Part shown: positions 33,445 to 44,884 of the stretch, piece by piece
Position numbering within the stretch: the first letter of the stretch is position 1
Layout: each line of letters begins with the position of its first letter
Position numbers and translations under genes: made by a program
The notes under the pieces: generated by a model
Told to the model about the DNA's origin: nothing
Databases searched by the model: none
What the model saw: the letters and a program-made list of their open reading frames with translations, nothing else
Assembly (NCBI RefSeq): GCF_035222375.1
Contig: NC_085888.1
Location: 3,224,001-3,288,000, forward strand
Direction of reading: 5' to 3'
Length of the DNA: 64,000 bases
Origin: Podospora pseudocomata
Lineage: Eukaryota; Ascomycota; Sordariomycetes; Sordariales; Podosporaceae

Positions 33445-34260
33445 GGATCCGGATCCCACGGACAAGGCTCACTACCAACAACTAGTGAAGGACATGAAGC
33501 AGAACGCCGAGACCTGGGAAGCCTGAGCCAAAGAGGCGCTCGCTTTGCTCGGCTGGGCCCCGCCAACCTCTGTGAGCCAGCGCCAGTTGGTGGAGGCCTT
33601 CGACGCTGGGCTGAAGGATGACGCCACAGCCATCACGAATATCGAACAAAGCAACTCCTCCTTGCAAAATCAGCTTAAGCTAGCTCGACAAGCCCAAGCC
33701 GAGAATAATATGGAGTGGCAGAACCAAGTCCAAGAGTTGACAGGCAAACTCAAGGCTGCGTAGCGAGCCCGTGCAAGCGCCCAAGCCGCCATCCAAGAGG
33801 AGTTGAATATGCTGAGAAACCGAATCACGAAGGAACAACAGGCGCACGAGGTGACGAAAAAAAAGCTTGAGAGGGAAAAGGAGTTGGCCGAGTCCCACAA
33901 GAAGGCCCTCCAGACCAAGCTGAAGGATGGGCAGACAAATCTCGAGGACAAGCTGAAGGCCAGCACGGCTGAGTGGGACAGGGTGAGGGCTCGAGAGAGA
34001 AGTCTCACAGCTAGAACAGGAGCTCGGGCCGCTCAGATATGATCTCATGGAAAAAGATGAGCCCACTCGAGAGGTGCTCTTCACCGGACAACGCGATCGC
34101 TTCAGCACTCCCAGCACTCAGTGCCAAGTGCAGGCTACCACTGCTGGGTCGATCTGGGAACTCATTCTCGAGGATGGCAAAGAGTTCATCGCTGATACTT
34201 GGGTCTATTTCTTCAACAGCTCTTTCAAGCTGGCTTGGGTCATGATTATCTGTGGGGCAC
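33445..34260 (+). pseudogene. Coiled-coil/membrane-anchor gene, copy 6, decayed duplicate of copy 7
   Basis: Reading from about 33463: HYQQLVKDMKQNAETWEA, stop, AKEALALLGWAPP, SVSQRQLVEAFDAGLKDDA, QVQELTGKLKAA, stop, RARASAQAAIQEELNML and RITKEQQAHEVTKKKLEREK. After a frame change near 34020, SIWELILEDGKEFIADTWVY and FKLAWVMIICG follow. Each block has a counterpart in copy 7 at 35.4-36.5 kb (RNAEEWENRAK, LLDAFDVAAKKHA, QIQALKTQLANEQQARAKTE, ELNKEKQAHEVTQQ, DAWAYFCEKPFRAIWVLMIW). The first stop is a TGA where copy 7 has CGA, a C-to-T change. The C-terminal hydrophobic segment suggests the working protein was a coiled coil anchored by a tail membrane span. Confidence 0.6.
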
Positions 34261-35363
34261 CAGACAAAGGGCCCAGGCCTTCACCAGACCCACACCGGTT
34301 TGCTTTTAAGGCTAGATTTCCTTACTGTTTACTTTTAAACCAACAACCAATTACTGTATCACCAATTTGTTTACCATTTCTGGCCATTTTGGCCTCACTT
34401 TCGCAGCCACTCACTTGCCTAGGTCACCAGCCCAACATTATCTGGTGGGTTGTCATGTTGATTGGCTACCGTAGATGGCTCTGTACTGGCTGTTTATGGG
34501 ACTTGGTGTATGCCAGGAATCAATAAGCTCGGCTATGAGAAGTGAGCGAGGTTTCTACAACAAGACGAATACGTTAGGGAGGTGAAAGGAGAGTGCCTTG
34601 GGTAGTTATCGTAGTTGCTGGTAAGGGTTCTCACGTCACCCCTCGTACCAACTATATCAGTCTAGTGTGGAAAGGTCCTTGTCGGTGGTCCAATACCTAG
34701 CAATTGAAGTTGTGACTGTGCCAAAACAAAATCGTTAAAGCTATGCTTATCAATCGCTCCTTTCATGTGCTTTTGCTACTATTAATCTATTCTTCTGCGG
34801 TCATCTGTTCTCAACGTCGGTTTGAGAGCTCTGGAGGTCGCTGACATGTCAGTGTTGGTATATAGGTACGAAGCTGCACCAGATGCACATAACAGCAGAC
34901 CGCATGGCGATGGTCGAGTTGAGGGGCCTTTTATTTGAAATCATTACAAATCAATCTACTGGCTATCTTGGAGAGGGATACCAGTGGCATTGGGAGTAGA
35001 TATTTCCTGTCCTGCCTGTCTTGAAAATCTTATCTGCCTTCGCCCTCTTCATCCTACCTGCACCTCCAGCTTGCAATCGGACCTCATATTTTCCACTGCA
35101 ACCCTCATGCAGCTCGCGGTCGAGGCTTCTCTCTGCTCGATAGACGCGAGTGACACTGCGAGTTCCCACCTGGGCACCGCCAAGTCATCACTAAGCGCTA
35201 CAAGGGTCACAACTCTCCGGGGCATCCGTATTTTGCTTCCAATCTCTCTCCCGGGCCCAGCACAGCTCTTGTCGACCTCCGTCCCCAGACACACAACATA
35301 CCAGTCTTCGGCACAAACAACGCGAGCTAAACCTTCTCGATTCAATCTTCTTAGTAGAGCAAG
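34261..35363. other. Intergenic, with probable promoter of copy 7
   Basis: No gene supported. The last 350 bases are CT-rich with a pyrimidine-rich leader (35000-35360) before ATG 35364 (AGCAAGATG). Confidence 0.45.
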
Positions 35364-36529
35364 ATGTCCCAAACTCGCGTCCCCGGAGCTCTGGCTGGCT
35401 CAATGAGAAATCTCGCTGAGGTCGATCTACTCAAGCACCGCATTCGGGAGTTGGAGGAAAAGAAGGACCAGCACAAGGAGAAGCTTCATCGCATAAAGAG
35501 GAATGCTGAAGAGTGGGAGAATCGAGCCAAGGCCTGTCTCACGCATGATGGGTGACCGCCTCACCCAGGTCTTCGCCAACAAGATCTCCTGGACGCCTTC
35601 GACGTCGCTGCGAAGAAACACGCTGCTCAGCACAAGGAGAAGCACCATGAGCTTCAGCGCCTTCGTCAGCAGCTTGCCAGTACAGATCATGATCGTGCCA
35701 ACGCCAACAAGACGACGGATTGCCAGATCCAAGCCCTGAAAACACAGTTAGCCAATGAGCAACAAGCCCGCGCCAAGACTGAAGCCTCGATGCAGGCCCA
35801 GTTGAAGGGTTTGCGCGACGAACTCAACAAGGAGAAGCAGGCCCACGAGGTGACCCAGCAGGCTGCCAAGCACTGGGAGTCTCTCCGAGCCAAGGATCTT
35901 GAGACCTTGAAGGCCCAGCTGGCGGGGGCCAAGAAAGACTACGACAGCAAGCTTGCGGAGGCGAAGAATAGGCTCGACAAGAAGGTCGTGGAGATCAACA
36001 AGGAATCCGATACCAAGCTCAAGACCGCCCAGGCTAATTGGAACCCAGAGAGAACTGCCTTGAAGGCCAATGTCGTGGAAGCTGAACACAAGGCGCTCGA
36101 GGCCAAGATCTCACTGGATACCTTCGCTTCCAACAACCACAATCTCGAATCCAGCCTCAATGTCTTGGGAGAATTGGAATCTGAGAGTCAGCAACACGTG
36201 GTTGAGCTTCGCAGGCGATACCAGGGGGCCCATGAAGCTCATCAAGAAGCCCAAGCCGAGATTCGAAACTACCAGAAGCTACTTGAAGAAGCCTTAGCTG
36301 TCCGCAACGAGGCGCTTGAGCAGTTGGAAGCCTCGAACGCTGGGGTCTACGCCAACCGCGACGTTCAGTCCCCTCATTTCGAGGAGGTTTTGAAGGACCC
36401 GGTTTGGGAGCGCATTGCTAAAGATGGCATTCGGTTTATCAGCCGATGCCTGGGCCTATTTCTGTGAGAAGCCCTTCAGAGCTATCTGGGTGCTCATGAT
36501 TTGGTGGGCTGTCTTGCTGCTGCATTAAT
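35364..36529 (+). pseudogene. Coiled-coil/membrane-anchor gene, copy 7, nearly intact
   Basis: ATG 35364 opens MSQTRVPGALAGSMRNLAEV and VDLLKHRIRELEEKKDQHKE. A TGA at 35553-35555 interrupts, and the same frame resumes as RQQDLLDAFDVAAKKHAAQ, LRQQLASTDHDRANANKTTD, then a long coil (LKAQLAGAKKDYDSKLAEAK, IRNYQKLLEEALAVRNEALE) to DPVWERIAKDGIRFIS. There a one-base excess near 36443 diverts the frame to a stop at 36465-36467, but the next frame gives DAWAYFCEKPFRAIWVLMIW and WAVLLLH with TAA at 36527-36529, matching the membrane tail of copy 6. So one stop and one frameshift separate it from an open gene of about 387 codons. Either it is a recent pseudogene, or the TGA is skipped by a splice I cannot see. 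Predicted type: tail-anchored coiled coil. Confidence 0.62.
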
Positions 36530-37962
36530 CCGTCGTTCCCCAATGGGATCCAAGAATTGGACCTGAGGTTCTCAACATGAAGACATTCTCATCATCCGGA
36601 GAAGTTACCAGTTTGCTTACAATGCGCAACCCTCGTCTTTAAGGCGGTGGACAAGCTAGTGGCAACTGGGTCGGTGGTGGGTTTGTGGATGCCGCTCATG
36701 AAGCTTGAGATGTTGTTGCTAGCAATTTAGTCTCAGCATATATCATCACACCAAAGGACCAGTGATACGACAATGCGAAGATTTTTTTTAATTTTTTTTA
36801 CATGTATCGTGATATGGTTATGTACGACTTGGAGTTTGCGCGGTTTGGTCGATGGTTTGGTAGATGACTCGGTCTTCTTTTATATACCCTAGGCACCGAC
36901 CCCAATTGATTTTGTTGGAGTTTCAAGCATGTGTCGCCTGTTGTCCCGAAAGTTGTATAATCAGCATCAGCGATGCGTGGACAGTGATCGAGCTCGACAA
37001 CAGTGATGTGATGTCTGGATAAGATTTGGGGGCCTTGTGGGGGCATGCGTTCTGATAGGCGGGATTTTCTGCACCCAAAATAGCCCAGGGATGCCGTCAG
37101 CGCCTTGGCATCTTATCAAGCATTCTTGGCATGCGAGCTTAATTTGTGAAAGTGGGCAGGATGAACTGAACCGGCCATCAGTCGAGCAGCAAGAGTCGGA
37201 GCTTCGGTGAGGCAGATGATACTGGTCATCAGATAAGAATGAGTCCTGTGCCGCAGCTGGGAAAGCTGGTGTGCGGCCAATTCCCAGTGTCTTCTGATTG
37301 GGTGCTAAGTTACGGGCCTGTTAAGCATTCTAGCCCAGTGTCCACCAGTCGTCTGCTCTTGTCGCCAATAGTAGTAGGCACCCATCATCACCAGCACAGC
37401 CCTCCATGCCGAACTACACAATATAGGTAACAGCTGTCTACCAACCTCTCTCAGAGTTACTATTCTCGCTTTCCGTGACCACCCTTACATCGATTCAGAA
37501 GAACACTTATCAGCCTTATCAGCACGATGGGCGCAAATTACCGAACCCTGCGACTGCTGACATCGCCAAACGTTTGCTAACAAAAGAAAGAGTTCCAGTT
37601 TGCTGACGACCCGCTCCGGCGAGGTGACAGTCCAGCCGAAATGTTCCCTGCCAAACGCCAAGCTTCTGCGCCATCGCCAGAGCCAGCCTTCCCCTGTATT
37701 GCCATGGTCTCGCCTGTCATGTCAGCAACATGATACGAAGGCAGCAACCCCAGGGAGATCAAACTGTGCCCCTTTGATGCTCTCTTGCCAGAGGGTTGAT
37801 AGCCACAGCTATCCCTCTTCTTTGGCACTTATGACTGCCTTACTTCTGAGCTTCTAGGAACCTCGATATCATCCATTCGTGTACGCCAAACAGACCCGGA
37901 GAGGCGATTCATACTGCCTGTCGGGCACATTACTCGGCATCTAAGACCTTTTGGCACCACCA
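36530..37962. other. Intergenic upstream of the MscS channel gene
   Basis: Contains A/T runs (36782-36801) and TATATACCC near 36882. The promoter of the channel gene is presumably in 37200-37960. No supported gene. Confidence 0.45.
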
Positions 37963-40356
37963 ATGACAATGGAACCAACGGGAAAAACTGTCGAGGTCTT
38001 TGGGTCCGCCCCATTGCTGGACGAAGGGAAGGGTAGCATGTCCCAACCAGGAGACAACAAACCGGACTACACCACAGCCACGACCACATATCGAAAATAC
38101 ATTTGGAAGAATGCCTACAAGTTCATCCGCTTCCTCATCATCTTCGGCTTTGTCGGTATCATACTCGCCATCCCGGTGATTGTAATTGGCAACAAAGACA
38201 TCATCAAAAAGGAAGATGCCCTCGACGACGAACAGTTCTTCGCGCAGAGGTCTGAAAAGACAGTCTACTACATCTTCGTGTGGCTGCTGGTCACTTGGGT
38301 CTGCTTCGCCATTACGTATATCTTTGCGAGTGCCTTGCCGTTCATCTTCAGGCTGGTGGCACGTTATGTGAACCCGGCACATATGCGCTATTGGCGCATC
38401 ATCAGGACATTGCGACGCCCTATCTGCATCTTTGTCACCATCTGCTGCTCCTATATTGCGTACATTATTGTAGGTCAAATCCCAGTCATACCAAAGTTTG
38501 ATCTCACTGACACATGACAGACTGTCTGGGTAGATCGTCTTGAGCTTGCCATGATCTACGATCTTCCCGAAGGCGATGTCGGCTGGGTTGACCTAATCGA
38601 CGACTTCCTCGAGCAGGGCACCCTCTGGGCTGGCTTCTACTTTGTCTGGAAGATCGTCATGCTCTACATCACCATCCACTTCCACAGCCGCTCGGACCAC
38701 ACCAAGATCGCCCACTCCAAGGATATGCACAACGCTCTCATGGCGCTCTACGAGGCCTCGATATACCTCTACCCCGTTGGCACCCCCGAGTTCACCGAGG
38801 AGGACATGATGATCAGCAACGCTACCATGGCTGGACACGGCGAGCATCGCATTCGAGCCACTCGTTATCTTGCCCGACTCGGTGTGGACTCGTATGGCAT
38901 CACCTCCTTCTTCGGCAACTTCCTCTCGAGCGACCCCAAGTCCCACTGGCTCCGTCCTTCCTCGAGCTACGCCACTGTCGAGCGCGCTATTGCGAACCCA
39001 AAGTCTGCTGCCGCCTTGGCACGTCGCATCTGGATGTCCATGGTTTCTGTGGGCAAGACGACCCTCACCGCCGAGGACATCGCCGAGGTTCTCGGCCCCT
39101 TCCGCAAGGAAGAAGCCGAAAGATACTTCAAGGTCCTCGACGAAGCCGAAATTGGCGACCTCAGACTGGAAGAAATGGAGTGGACCGTCGCCGAAGCCGG
39201 CCGCATCCGCCAAAACATCTACAAGAGCATGCACAACGCAGACCACTGCATCAACACCTTCGACTGGGTCATGCTCGCCGCCCTCGCCGCCATAATGGTC
39301 TACTTCATCCTCATCTTCTGGGTCCCCTCCCTGAAATCAATCCAAGAAACCGTTAAATTCCTCGGCTTCGGCCTCACCTTCGCCGTCGGCCGAACCATCC
39401 ACCATTTCCTCGCAGGCTGCATCTTCATCCTCTTCGACCACCCCTACGACATAGGCGACAGAGTCGAGCTCTGGTCCGGCCAGCAAAAACAATCCGTCTC
39501 CTTGATCGTCGTTAGAACCTCACTCCTTTACACAGTCTTCAAACGCGTCGACAACTGGATGGAACTCCAAGCAGGCAACGAATGGCTCCAGCAGTGCCGC
39601 ATCGAGAACGTCACCCGCTCCGGGTCGAACCGTCAAGCGGTAAGTTTCAATATTGACGTCAAGACCTCGTTCAAAGACCTCCAGTATCTCAAGTCGGAGC
39701 TTGAGGCTTTCCTCAAGCACCCAGACAATAAGAGAGACTACCTCCCCAACCTCGCCCTCGCGATTGTTGGGCTGGGGGAGATGAACATGCTTGAGATGCG
39801 CTGCATCGTTACGCACAGGTCAAACTGGTCTAATGAACCGTTGCGCGCGGCGAGGAGTATGAAGTTCATGTGTGCTTTGGTCGCTATCACGAGGCAGATC
39901 CCGCTTGGTAGACCTGATCAGGGGACGATAGGGAGGGACTTTAACCCTGCTCACTATGTCATGATGACGCCTGAGGAGGCTAAGATGAATGTTGAGAGTG
40001 TCAAGCAACAGGCGGAGGCTGACCGGTGGGATTTCAAGAGTGGCGGTAGCAGTGGTGATGAGCCTGTTATTGATCTGAGAGGTGTGTCGAGAGATGGGGA
40101 TCTGAGCGATGACGAGATAATCAGGAGTGCGATGGAGGAAGCGGAGAAGAAGAGGGTTGAGACGGCGAGGAAGGAAGCTGAAGAGTTGGCTGCGAGGCAG
40201 GCGCTTGGGAAGCTGCCGCCTTTGCCGAGGGTTGGTCCTCCCCCGAGAGTGACGGGTGGAAGCCCGCCACCGAAAACTGGGATGACCTCTGGGTTTGATC
40301 CAGCAGGTGCTCAGGGTAGTGGGGGGTTGAGAAGTGTGCCACATTATAGGGTCTAA
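37963..40356 (+). CDS. MscS-type mechanosensitive channel with EF-hand-like region (Msy family)
   Basis: Exon 1 is 37963-38469 and exon 2 is 38521-40356; the 51-base intron (GTAGGT ... TGACAG) keeps frame, giving 780 residues. Hydrophobic segments occur in exon 1 (FIRFLIIFGFVGIILAIPV, YYIFVWLLVTWVCFAITYIF, PICIFVTICCSYIAYIIV), at about residue 205 and after about 425 (WVMLAALAAIMVYFILIFW, VKFLGFGLTFAVGRTIHHF). Before the pore region lies an EF-hand-like stretch (TAEDIAEVLGPF, YFKVLDEAEIGDLRLEEMEW). The MscS core is shown by GRTIHHFLAGCIFILFDHPY followed by DIGDRVEL. The C-terminus is charged and Pro-rich. Fission yeast Msy1/Msy2 are the known relatives; they sit in the ER and limit calcium rise on osmotic swelling. 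That role here is inferred by family. Confidence 0.93.
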
Positions 40357-40782
40357 TATCGGACATGGCCTCGTGAAGAGATAATAATGTTCACATAATA
40401 CTTTGCTCACCCATCTCGAAACCTAATTCATGTGGATTGTAGCGAGTAATCACATATATGTGGGAAGTGAAAGAGAGAAGGTCACGACGAATGAGAATTG
40501 GTGTGACGAGATAACCCTGAATTTCTATAGGCCAATTCAGATTCATTCAAGGAATCAAGGTACGTGGCGGTCCTGGAGGAGGTGGTAGTTATGCCAATCG
40601 GTGAGTACCTATCATGACTTGGAGTTTGCGTGGAAAAAAAACGTAAAATGCTATATGTACTTGCTACACCCGTTGACTGAATGTGTACATACAGCGGTGG
40701 GCGGTCTGACGGAGTTCCCCTTGCCCGGATTAGGTAGTGAAAAATAATAATGTGTTGTAGACTCTTTTTGTCCAGTGTAATA
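40357..40782. other. Convergent 3' region between the MscS and DUF4185-like genes
   Basis: Two genes end facing each other with 426 bases between. No additional gene or RNA seen. Confidence 0.5.
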
Positions 40783-42205
40783 TCATGCAAACTCCACCCT
40801 CAGCACTTCAATATGGTTGTTGTTCGTATAAGACACCACCAGCGTCTTTCCCGTCTCATCCAAATACGGGTGTGCCACCCCGGCGTACACCAACCCATCA
40901 TCAATAGGCATCGCCTGGAAAATCTGCACATCCGGCGTCCAAGGCCCTTCCAAGTTGTCCGCCGTCCGGATAAACACCGCCCCACCAGCTACAACACCAA
41001 GCACAGTCAGCCGTCCGTCACTCAATCCCAAGCATCCTTCAGGTAGACTCACCAATCCCCAAATGCACCAGCAAATAACACCCCCAATACTCACTCCAAT
41101 GCACCTGCCCCTGTCCACTCCCCCACATAACCGACGTCTCAGTATCAAACCGATCCAGCACCTGCTTCCTCCACCCCTTCTGCTTTCCCCAATAGTACTC
41201 ATACGCCCCCAAATCAAACGCCTTCTTCGCCTTCACCCTAGCAAGGTAGTGGTAGTTGATGGTACTCCAATCCTTGATATAATCCGGCGGTCCACCCCAA
41301 ATATAGATATACTCCGAATTCTCATCCCGATACGCAATCTGATCACCATATCTGGCATATTTCTTCGAGTCCCACCACCAACCTTGACTGCCGTACCGGT
41401 GTGTAACGGTAGGGACCTCGTCGATGAGCTCAACTCGCGCCACGCCAGCACCGATTAAACCGCGGGATTCATTCCCATTCTATCTTCCATCAGCACAATA
41501 CGATCCCTCACAAGAGCACTGGAAACTTACCACCAGGTAATAGAGCACCCCCATCCCCGTCTCCTCGTCAACCTCACACAAACTCGTCCCCCCAAACCCA
41601 TACTGGTTCGTCTCCCCCCACTCCTCATTAAAAGGCACAAACTGCAATTGATGTGGCACCGGCTCGTCGTCATTGAGATGGAGGTCCACCACCGTCAGTG
41701 GGTCGTCCGTGAGCAAAGAAATAGAATCCCGAACCATGCCGTGAAAGCCGGGCGGGTCAAGAAACATGTCTGTCACCCCTGGGGCAGCCCATAACGTGTC
41801 CCCAAAGATGGAGTACCATTTCCCTCCCAACTTGCCCGCAAACCCCAAGTCGCGGTGAGAGCACGAATTGTTGGCTATTTGGTAGCCTAGCCAGGTGACG
41901 TTTTCGATGTTGTTGGCTAGGGGGTTGGTGCCCGAGGGGAGGGTGTTGTCTATTACGACTTTGTTGGGGAGTGTTGCGGTGGCGGTGTTGTCGAGCGCGG
42001 TGGTAGTTGTGACTGCTTCCGCGAGGGATGTGACCGGTTGGGTGGTGGTGGTTGATAACGTGGAATTTGTCGGGCTGACTACTGCCACAACCACTTCAGG
42101 GGATGTCGTCGTCGTAGTCGCGTTCTGTGGTTCTGGACAGGCGTATGATCCTATCAGGCCAGAGATGATGACGGCGGTTAGCCGGTGCATCCTCGTACCA
42201 GTCAT
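40783..42205 (-). CDS. Secreted DUF4185-like beta-propeller protein (3 exons)
   Basis: Minus-strand exons are 42205-41531, 41479-41053 and 40988-40783. The introns (51 and 64 bases) have GTAAGT and GTGAGT donors, and the frame is kept for 435 residues. MHRLTAVIISGLIGSYA near the start is a signal peptide; a Thr/Val/Pro-rich linker (TTTTTSPEVVVAVVSPTNST) follows, likely O-glycosylated. The core has LGYQIANNSCSHRDLGFAGK, WYSIFGDTLWA, YGFGGTSLCEVDEETGMGVL, YIYIWGGPPDYIKDWS, and ends AGVAHPYLDETGKTLVVSY with YTNNNHIEVLRVEF. The 'D.G..G...GK.Y..FGDT' opening and the 'HP...G.TLV.SYTN' closing blade are those of DUF4185 and GH43-like five-bladed propellers. Enzymatic activity is not established. Either of two nearby Met codons (42205 or six residues on) may start it. 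Confidence 0.87.
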
Positions 42206-43468
42206 GGCTCTAGCTATGACATGGAAGCCTTAAAAAAGAACGATAGAGCAAGAAGAAGAGAATGCTGGCACCACTAGGCGATGGCCAAAGTAAACAGACC
42301 AAAAAAAAAATGTGTCAAGGGAGAGAGTTACCAGCTGGAATGAACGGGCATGTTAAATCCAATGCCAACCGACAATCAGATGAACGACAAAGCCCTCCCA
42401 GCCTCCAGTGCAAGGCACCGTCACAGCGGGCTCGTGTTGCAAAGTTGTGCCTGCCACCTCGACTGGTCACCCCTGAATCTCAGAGAACGCTATGCGGGCC
42501 AAGGAGGCAAAGTCCCGAAGGGAGGCTCGGGGTATCAGTGGTGTTACCAGAAGAAAATGCAAAAAACGACATGCGAGTCGAAGCCAGATGAAGGAAAGTC
42601 CCCGTTGTTAACCAACAGGTAAACAGCGAGTGATTCCTATTCTTTCTTGAAGGAAACCGGGGGTCCATGTTCCACGGTGCGTCTTCGTGACCCCCTGAAA
42701 GACCGTGAGCCGCATGCCTTGATGACGGCACCACAGCCGCCGACAGAAACAACAGGGAGCTTGATAGCAACTCGGACTGATCTTGAGGAAGATAAGTCAG
42801 AAGCAGGAGCGCACCCACCTTGCCATCGGTTTCTTAGTTGGTCGTGGTGGGAAGCATCGCGAGCTTCATCATGGCGATGACGTAACTGTTGTACTTTTCG
42901 CAGCAACTTTCTAGCGAGATGTGGCATTTTGTGACTGTTTGATCGGGCTCACTCAGGTAGGGAAAAGACTTGTGATTGCGGATTTCTCAAGTCGAGATAC
43001 CATCAGGGCCTTGCTCTTTTGGATGTGTTGATCCTTTGTTCGAAGATGGGTTGACAGCCAGAGGGATTCGAGGTGATACAGAGGTACCTGCCAAGAAGTG
43101 AAATGGCCGAGTGGTCGAAGGCGCCAGGTAACCATGAAGAAATGTTGAAGAGATATTTTGACTATTATCCGCCTCGACACATTCCCGTGTTGTGTAACAC
43201 TCTTCTCCAATCGGTGGCTGCCGTTAAACATCAAAGTTGTGTCTGTTTAACATGCAAAAACCGCCAAGATCCTAGCGGCGGCATCTGATCCTCGCCACTG
43301 CCAGTCAAGCGCTGATTGGTTAGCGATAACGCCAGCGGCATCTCCTTATCGGTAGGCCTCTTGCATCCAGGGACATTCCGCCTTTGCATGAGCAGCTGGT
43401 GCCATTATCTCACCAGGTGAGGAAGCCTGTGATTTTCTATACGTGAATTGATACCTGGGTCAGAAACA
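42206..43468. other. Divergent intergenic region with a tRNA fragment
   Basis: Upstream of two genes transcribed apart (DUF4185-like leftwards, asparaginase rightwards). An A-run at 42300-42309 is present. The only other recognisable content is the half-tRNA at 43097-43127. Confidence 0.5.
43097..43127 (+). pseudogene. 5' half of a tRNA-Leu-like gene
   Basis: ATGGCCGAGTGGTCGAAGG then CGCCAG reproduces the D-arm region of class II (Leu/Ser) tRNAs, where TGGCCGAGTGGT(C/T)(A/G)AGGCGCCAG is near invariant, including the A box. No matching anticodon arm, variable arm or GGTTCRANTCC T-arm follows within 200 bases, so only the 5' half is present. It may be a decayed tRNA or a copy made by retroposition. 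Confidence 0.55.
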
Positions 43469-44884
43469 ATGACGGCCAAAATGGAATACAAACCCATCCC
43501 TCCCTCCCCAGCCCGCTTCAAGCCCCAAATTATCATCCACGGCGGAGCCGGCAACATCACCCCCGAAACACTCCCACCAGACCGCTACAGTCAATATCGT
43601 GAATCACTCCTTACCATCATCGGCAAGACCCATCACTACATGTTCACTCCTGAATCCTCCACCAACACCCTCCCCTCCTCCCTTTCCACAGCAACCTACG
43701 CCGTCGCCCTACTAGAAGACAACCCCCTCTTCAACGCCGGCCACGGCGCCGTCTTTACCCGCGACGGCTACAACGAGCTCGAAGCCTCCATAATGGTCTC
43801 GCACCCAGGTTCCTACCCCAAACGTGGCGTAGGCGTCACCGGCCTCCGCCACATCCGCAATCCCATCCTCTTAGCAAAAGCAATCCTCCAACACGGAAAA
43901 GATGACCTCCTCGGCCGCCATTCCCAATCACCCTCCGCAAACATGCTCGACGTCCCCAACGCCCAAGGCCACACCCTCATCCACGGCCCAGCAGCAGAAC
44001 AACTAGCAAAGCAATACAACCTCGCCATCGTCCCCCAATCCTACTTCTACACCCAAACCCGCTGGGACGAGCACACCCGCGCCCTGGAACGCGAAAGGCA
44101 AAACCCTGGAAAGAGCCTCGCCACCTACAGCAAAGAAGAATATCTCCCCCAAGGCACCGTCGGCGCCGTGACCCTAGACGAGCAAGGCATCATCACCGTC
44201 GCAACCAGCACAGGCGGCCTAACCAACAAGTTGACCGGTCGAATAGGCGACACCCCCTCCGTCGGGGCCGGATTCTGGGCAGAAGAATGGGCTGAAGAAG
44301 GGGACCCTTCTGGTCACGCAGAGTTAAGACGTCGGCCCGGTCCAGTGGTGGTGATATCTGATGCACTGAAAGGTCTCATGGCGGATTGCCTGCCTAGCCC
44401 GTTTAGCTACAATCCTGCGTTCAAGACCCCAAAGGTGGTGACTACGCGGGCGATGGCGGTTTCGGGGACCGGGAACGGGGATTCGTTTCTTCGCACTGCT
44501 GCTGCGAGGACCGTGGGGGCGATGGCTCGCTTCGGGGGTGTCTCGTCTAAGGAGGCGGTCTCGAAAGTGGCAGGACCAGGGGGAGAGCTGGAAAAGAGTG
44601 CAGGGGATCGGTGGGGTTTGACGGGTGAGGGCGCAGGGGGCATCATTGGTATCGAGATCGCGGAGGCTCGAGACGACAACGGGATGTTGCTCGATGCTCG
44701 TTGTGGCGTCCTTCAGGACTTTAACTGCGGTGGCATGTTTCGAGCATGGGTTGATAGGCGCAGCCACGCGCATTTCCGGGTGTGGCAGCCAGACGGATCG
44801 ACGCCGGCTGGCTATGAGTCCGAGGATGTTTTCGGGATCGATCTAAGGAGAGCCGGCAAGAGGAGCGAACCTATAGCATTGTAG
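43469..44884 (+). CDS. Type-2 asparaginase / isoaspartyl peptidase (Ntn hydrolase)
   Basis: Single exon, 471 residues from ATG 43469 (MTAKMEYKPIPPSPARF). The N-terminal FKPQIIIHGGAGNI and LFNAGHGAVFTRDGYNELEA are the hallmark blocks of the alpha subunit of N-terminal-nucleophile asparaginases. GTVGAVTLDEQGIITVATST holds the autocleavage site G-T, with the Thr becoming the nucleophile of the beta subunit, followed by the substrate loop (TGGLTNKLTGRIGDTP). GTGNGDSFLR supplies further active-site residues. The enzyme family hydrolyses L-asparagine or beta-aspartyl peptides; the threonine aspartase branch is the alternative. At 471 residues it is longer than bacterial members (about 320), with insertions around residues 180-215 and 380-415. 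No signal peptide. Confidence 0.92.
   Translation: MTAKMEYKPIPPSPARFKPQIIIHGGAGNITPETLPPDRYSQYRESLLTIIGKTHHYMFTPESSTNTLPSSLSTATYAVALLEDNPLFNAGHGAVFTRDGYNELEASIMVSHPGSYPKRGVGVTGLRHIRNPILLAKAILQHGKDDLLGRHSQSPSANMLDVPNAQGHTLIHGPAAEQLAKQYNLAIVPQSYFYTQTRWDEHTRALERERQNPGKSLATYSKEEYLPQGTVGAVTLDEQGIITVATSTGGLTNKLTGRIGDTPSVGAGFWAEEWAEEGDPSGHAELRRRPGPVVVISDALKGLMADCLPSPFSYNPAFKTPKVVTTRAMAVSGTGNGDSFLRTAAARTVGAMARFGGVSSKEAVSKVAGPGGELEKSAGDRWGLTGEGAGGIIGIEIAEARDDNGMLLDARCGVLQDFNCGGMFRAWVDRRSHAHFRVWQPDGSTPAGYESEDVFGIDLRRAGKRSEPIAL

Noticed and set aside
34261-35363. Gene between coiled-coil copies 6 and 7
   Set aside because: Several 60-140 codon frames exist on both strands, but none has motif, splice continuity or a sensible start; most overlap the CT-rich promoter.
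15600-36529. The idea that the coiled-coil cluster is a biosynthetic or operon-like system with the lipocalin-like and GNAT genes
   Set aside because: No synthase, oxidoreductase, transporter or pathway regulator is nearby. Strands and spacing are irregular, so proximity alone does not support a pathway.
38593-39246. 217-codon open frame on the minus strand
   Set aside because: Antisense to the MscS channel exon with strong third-position C bias; a shadow frame.
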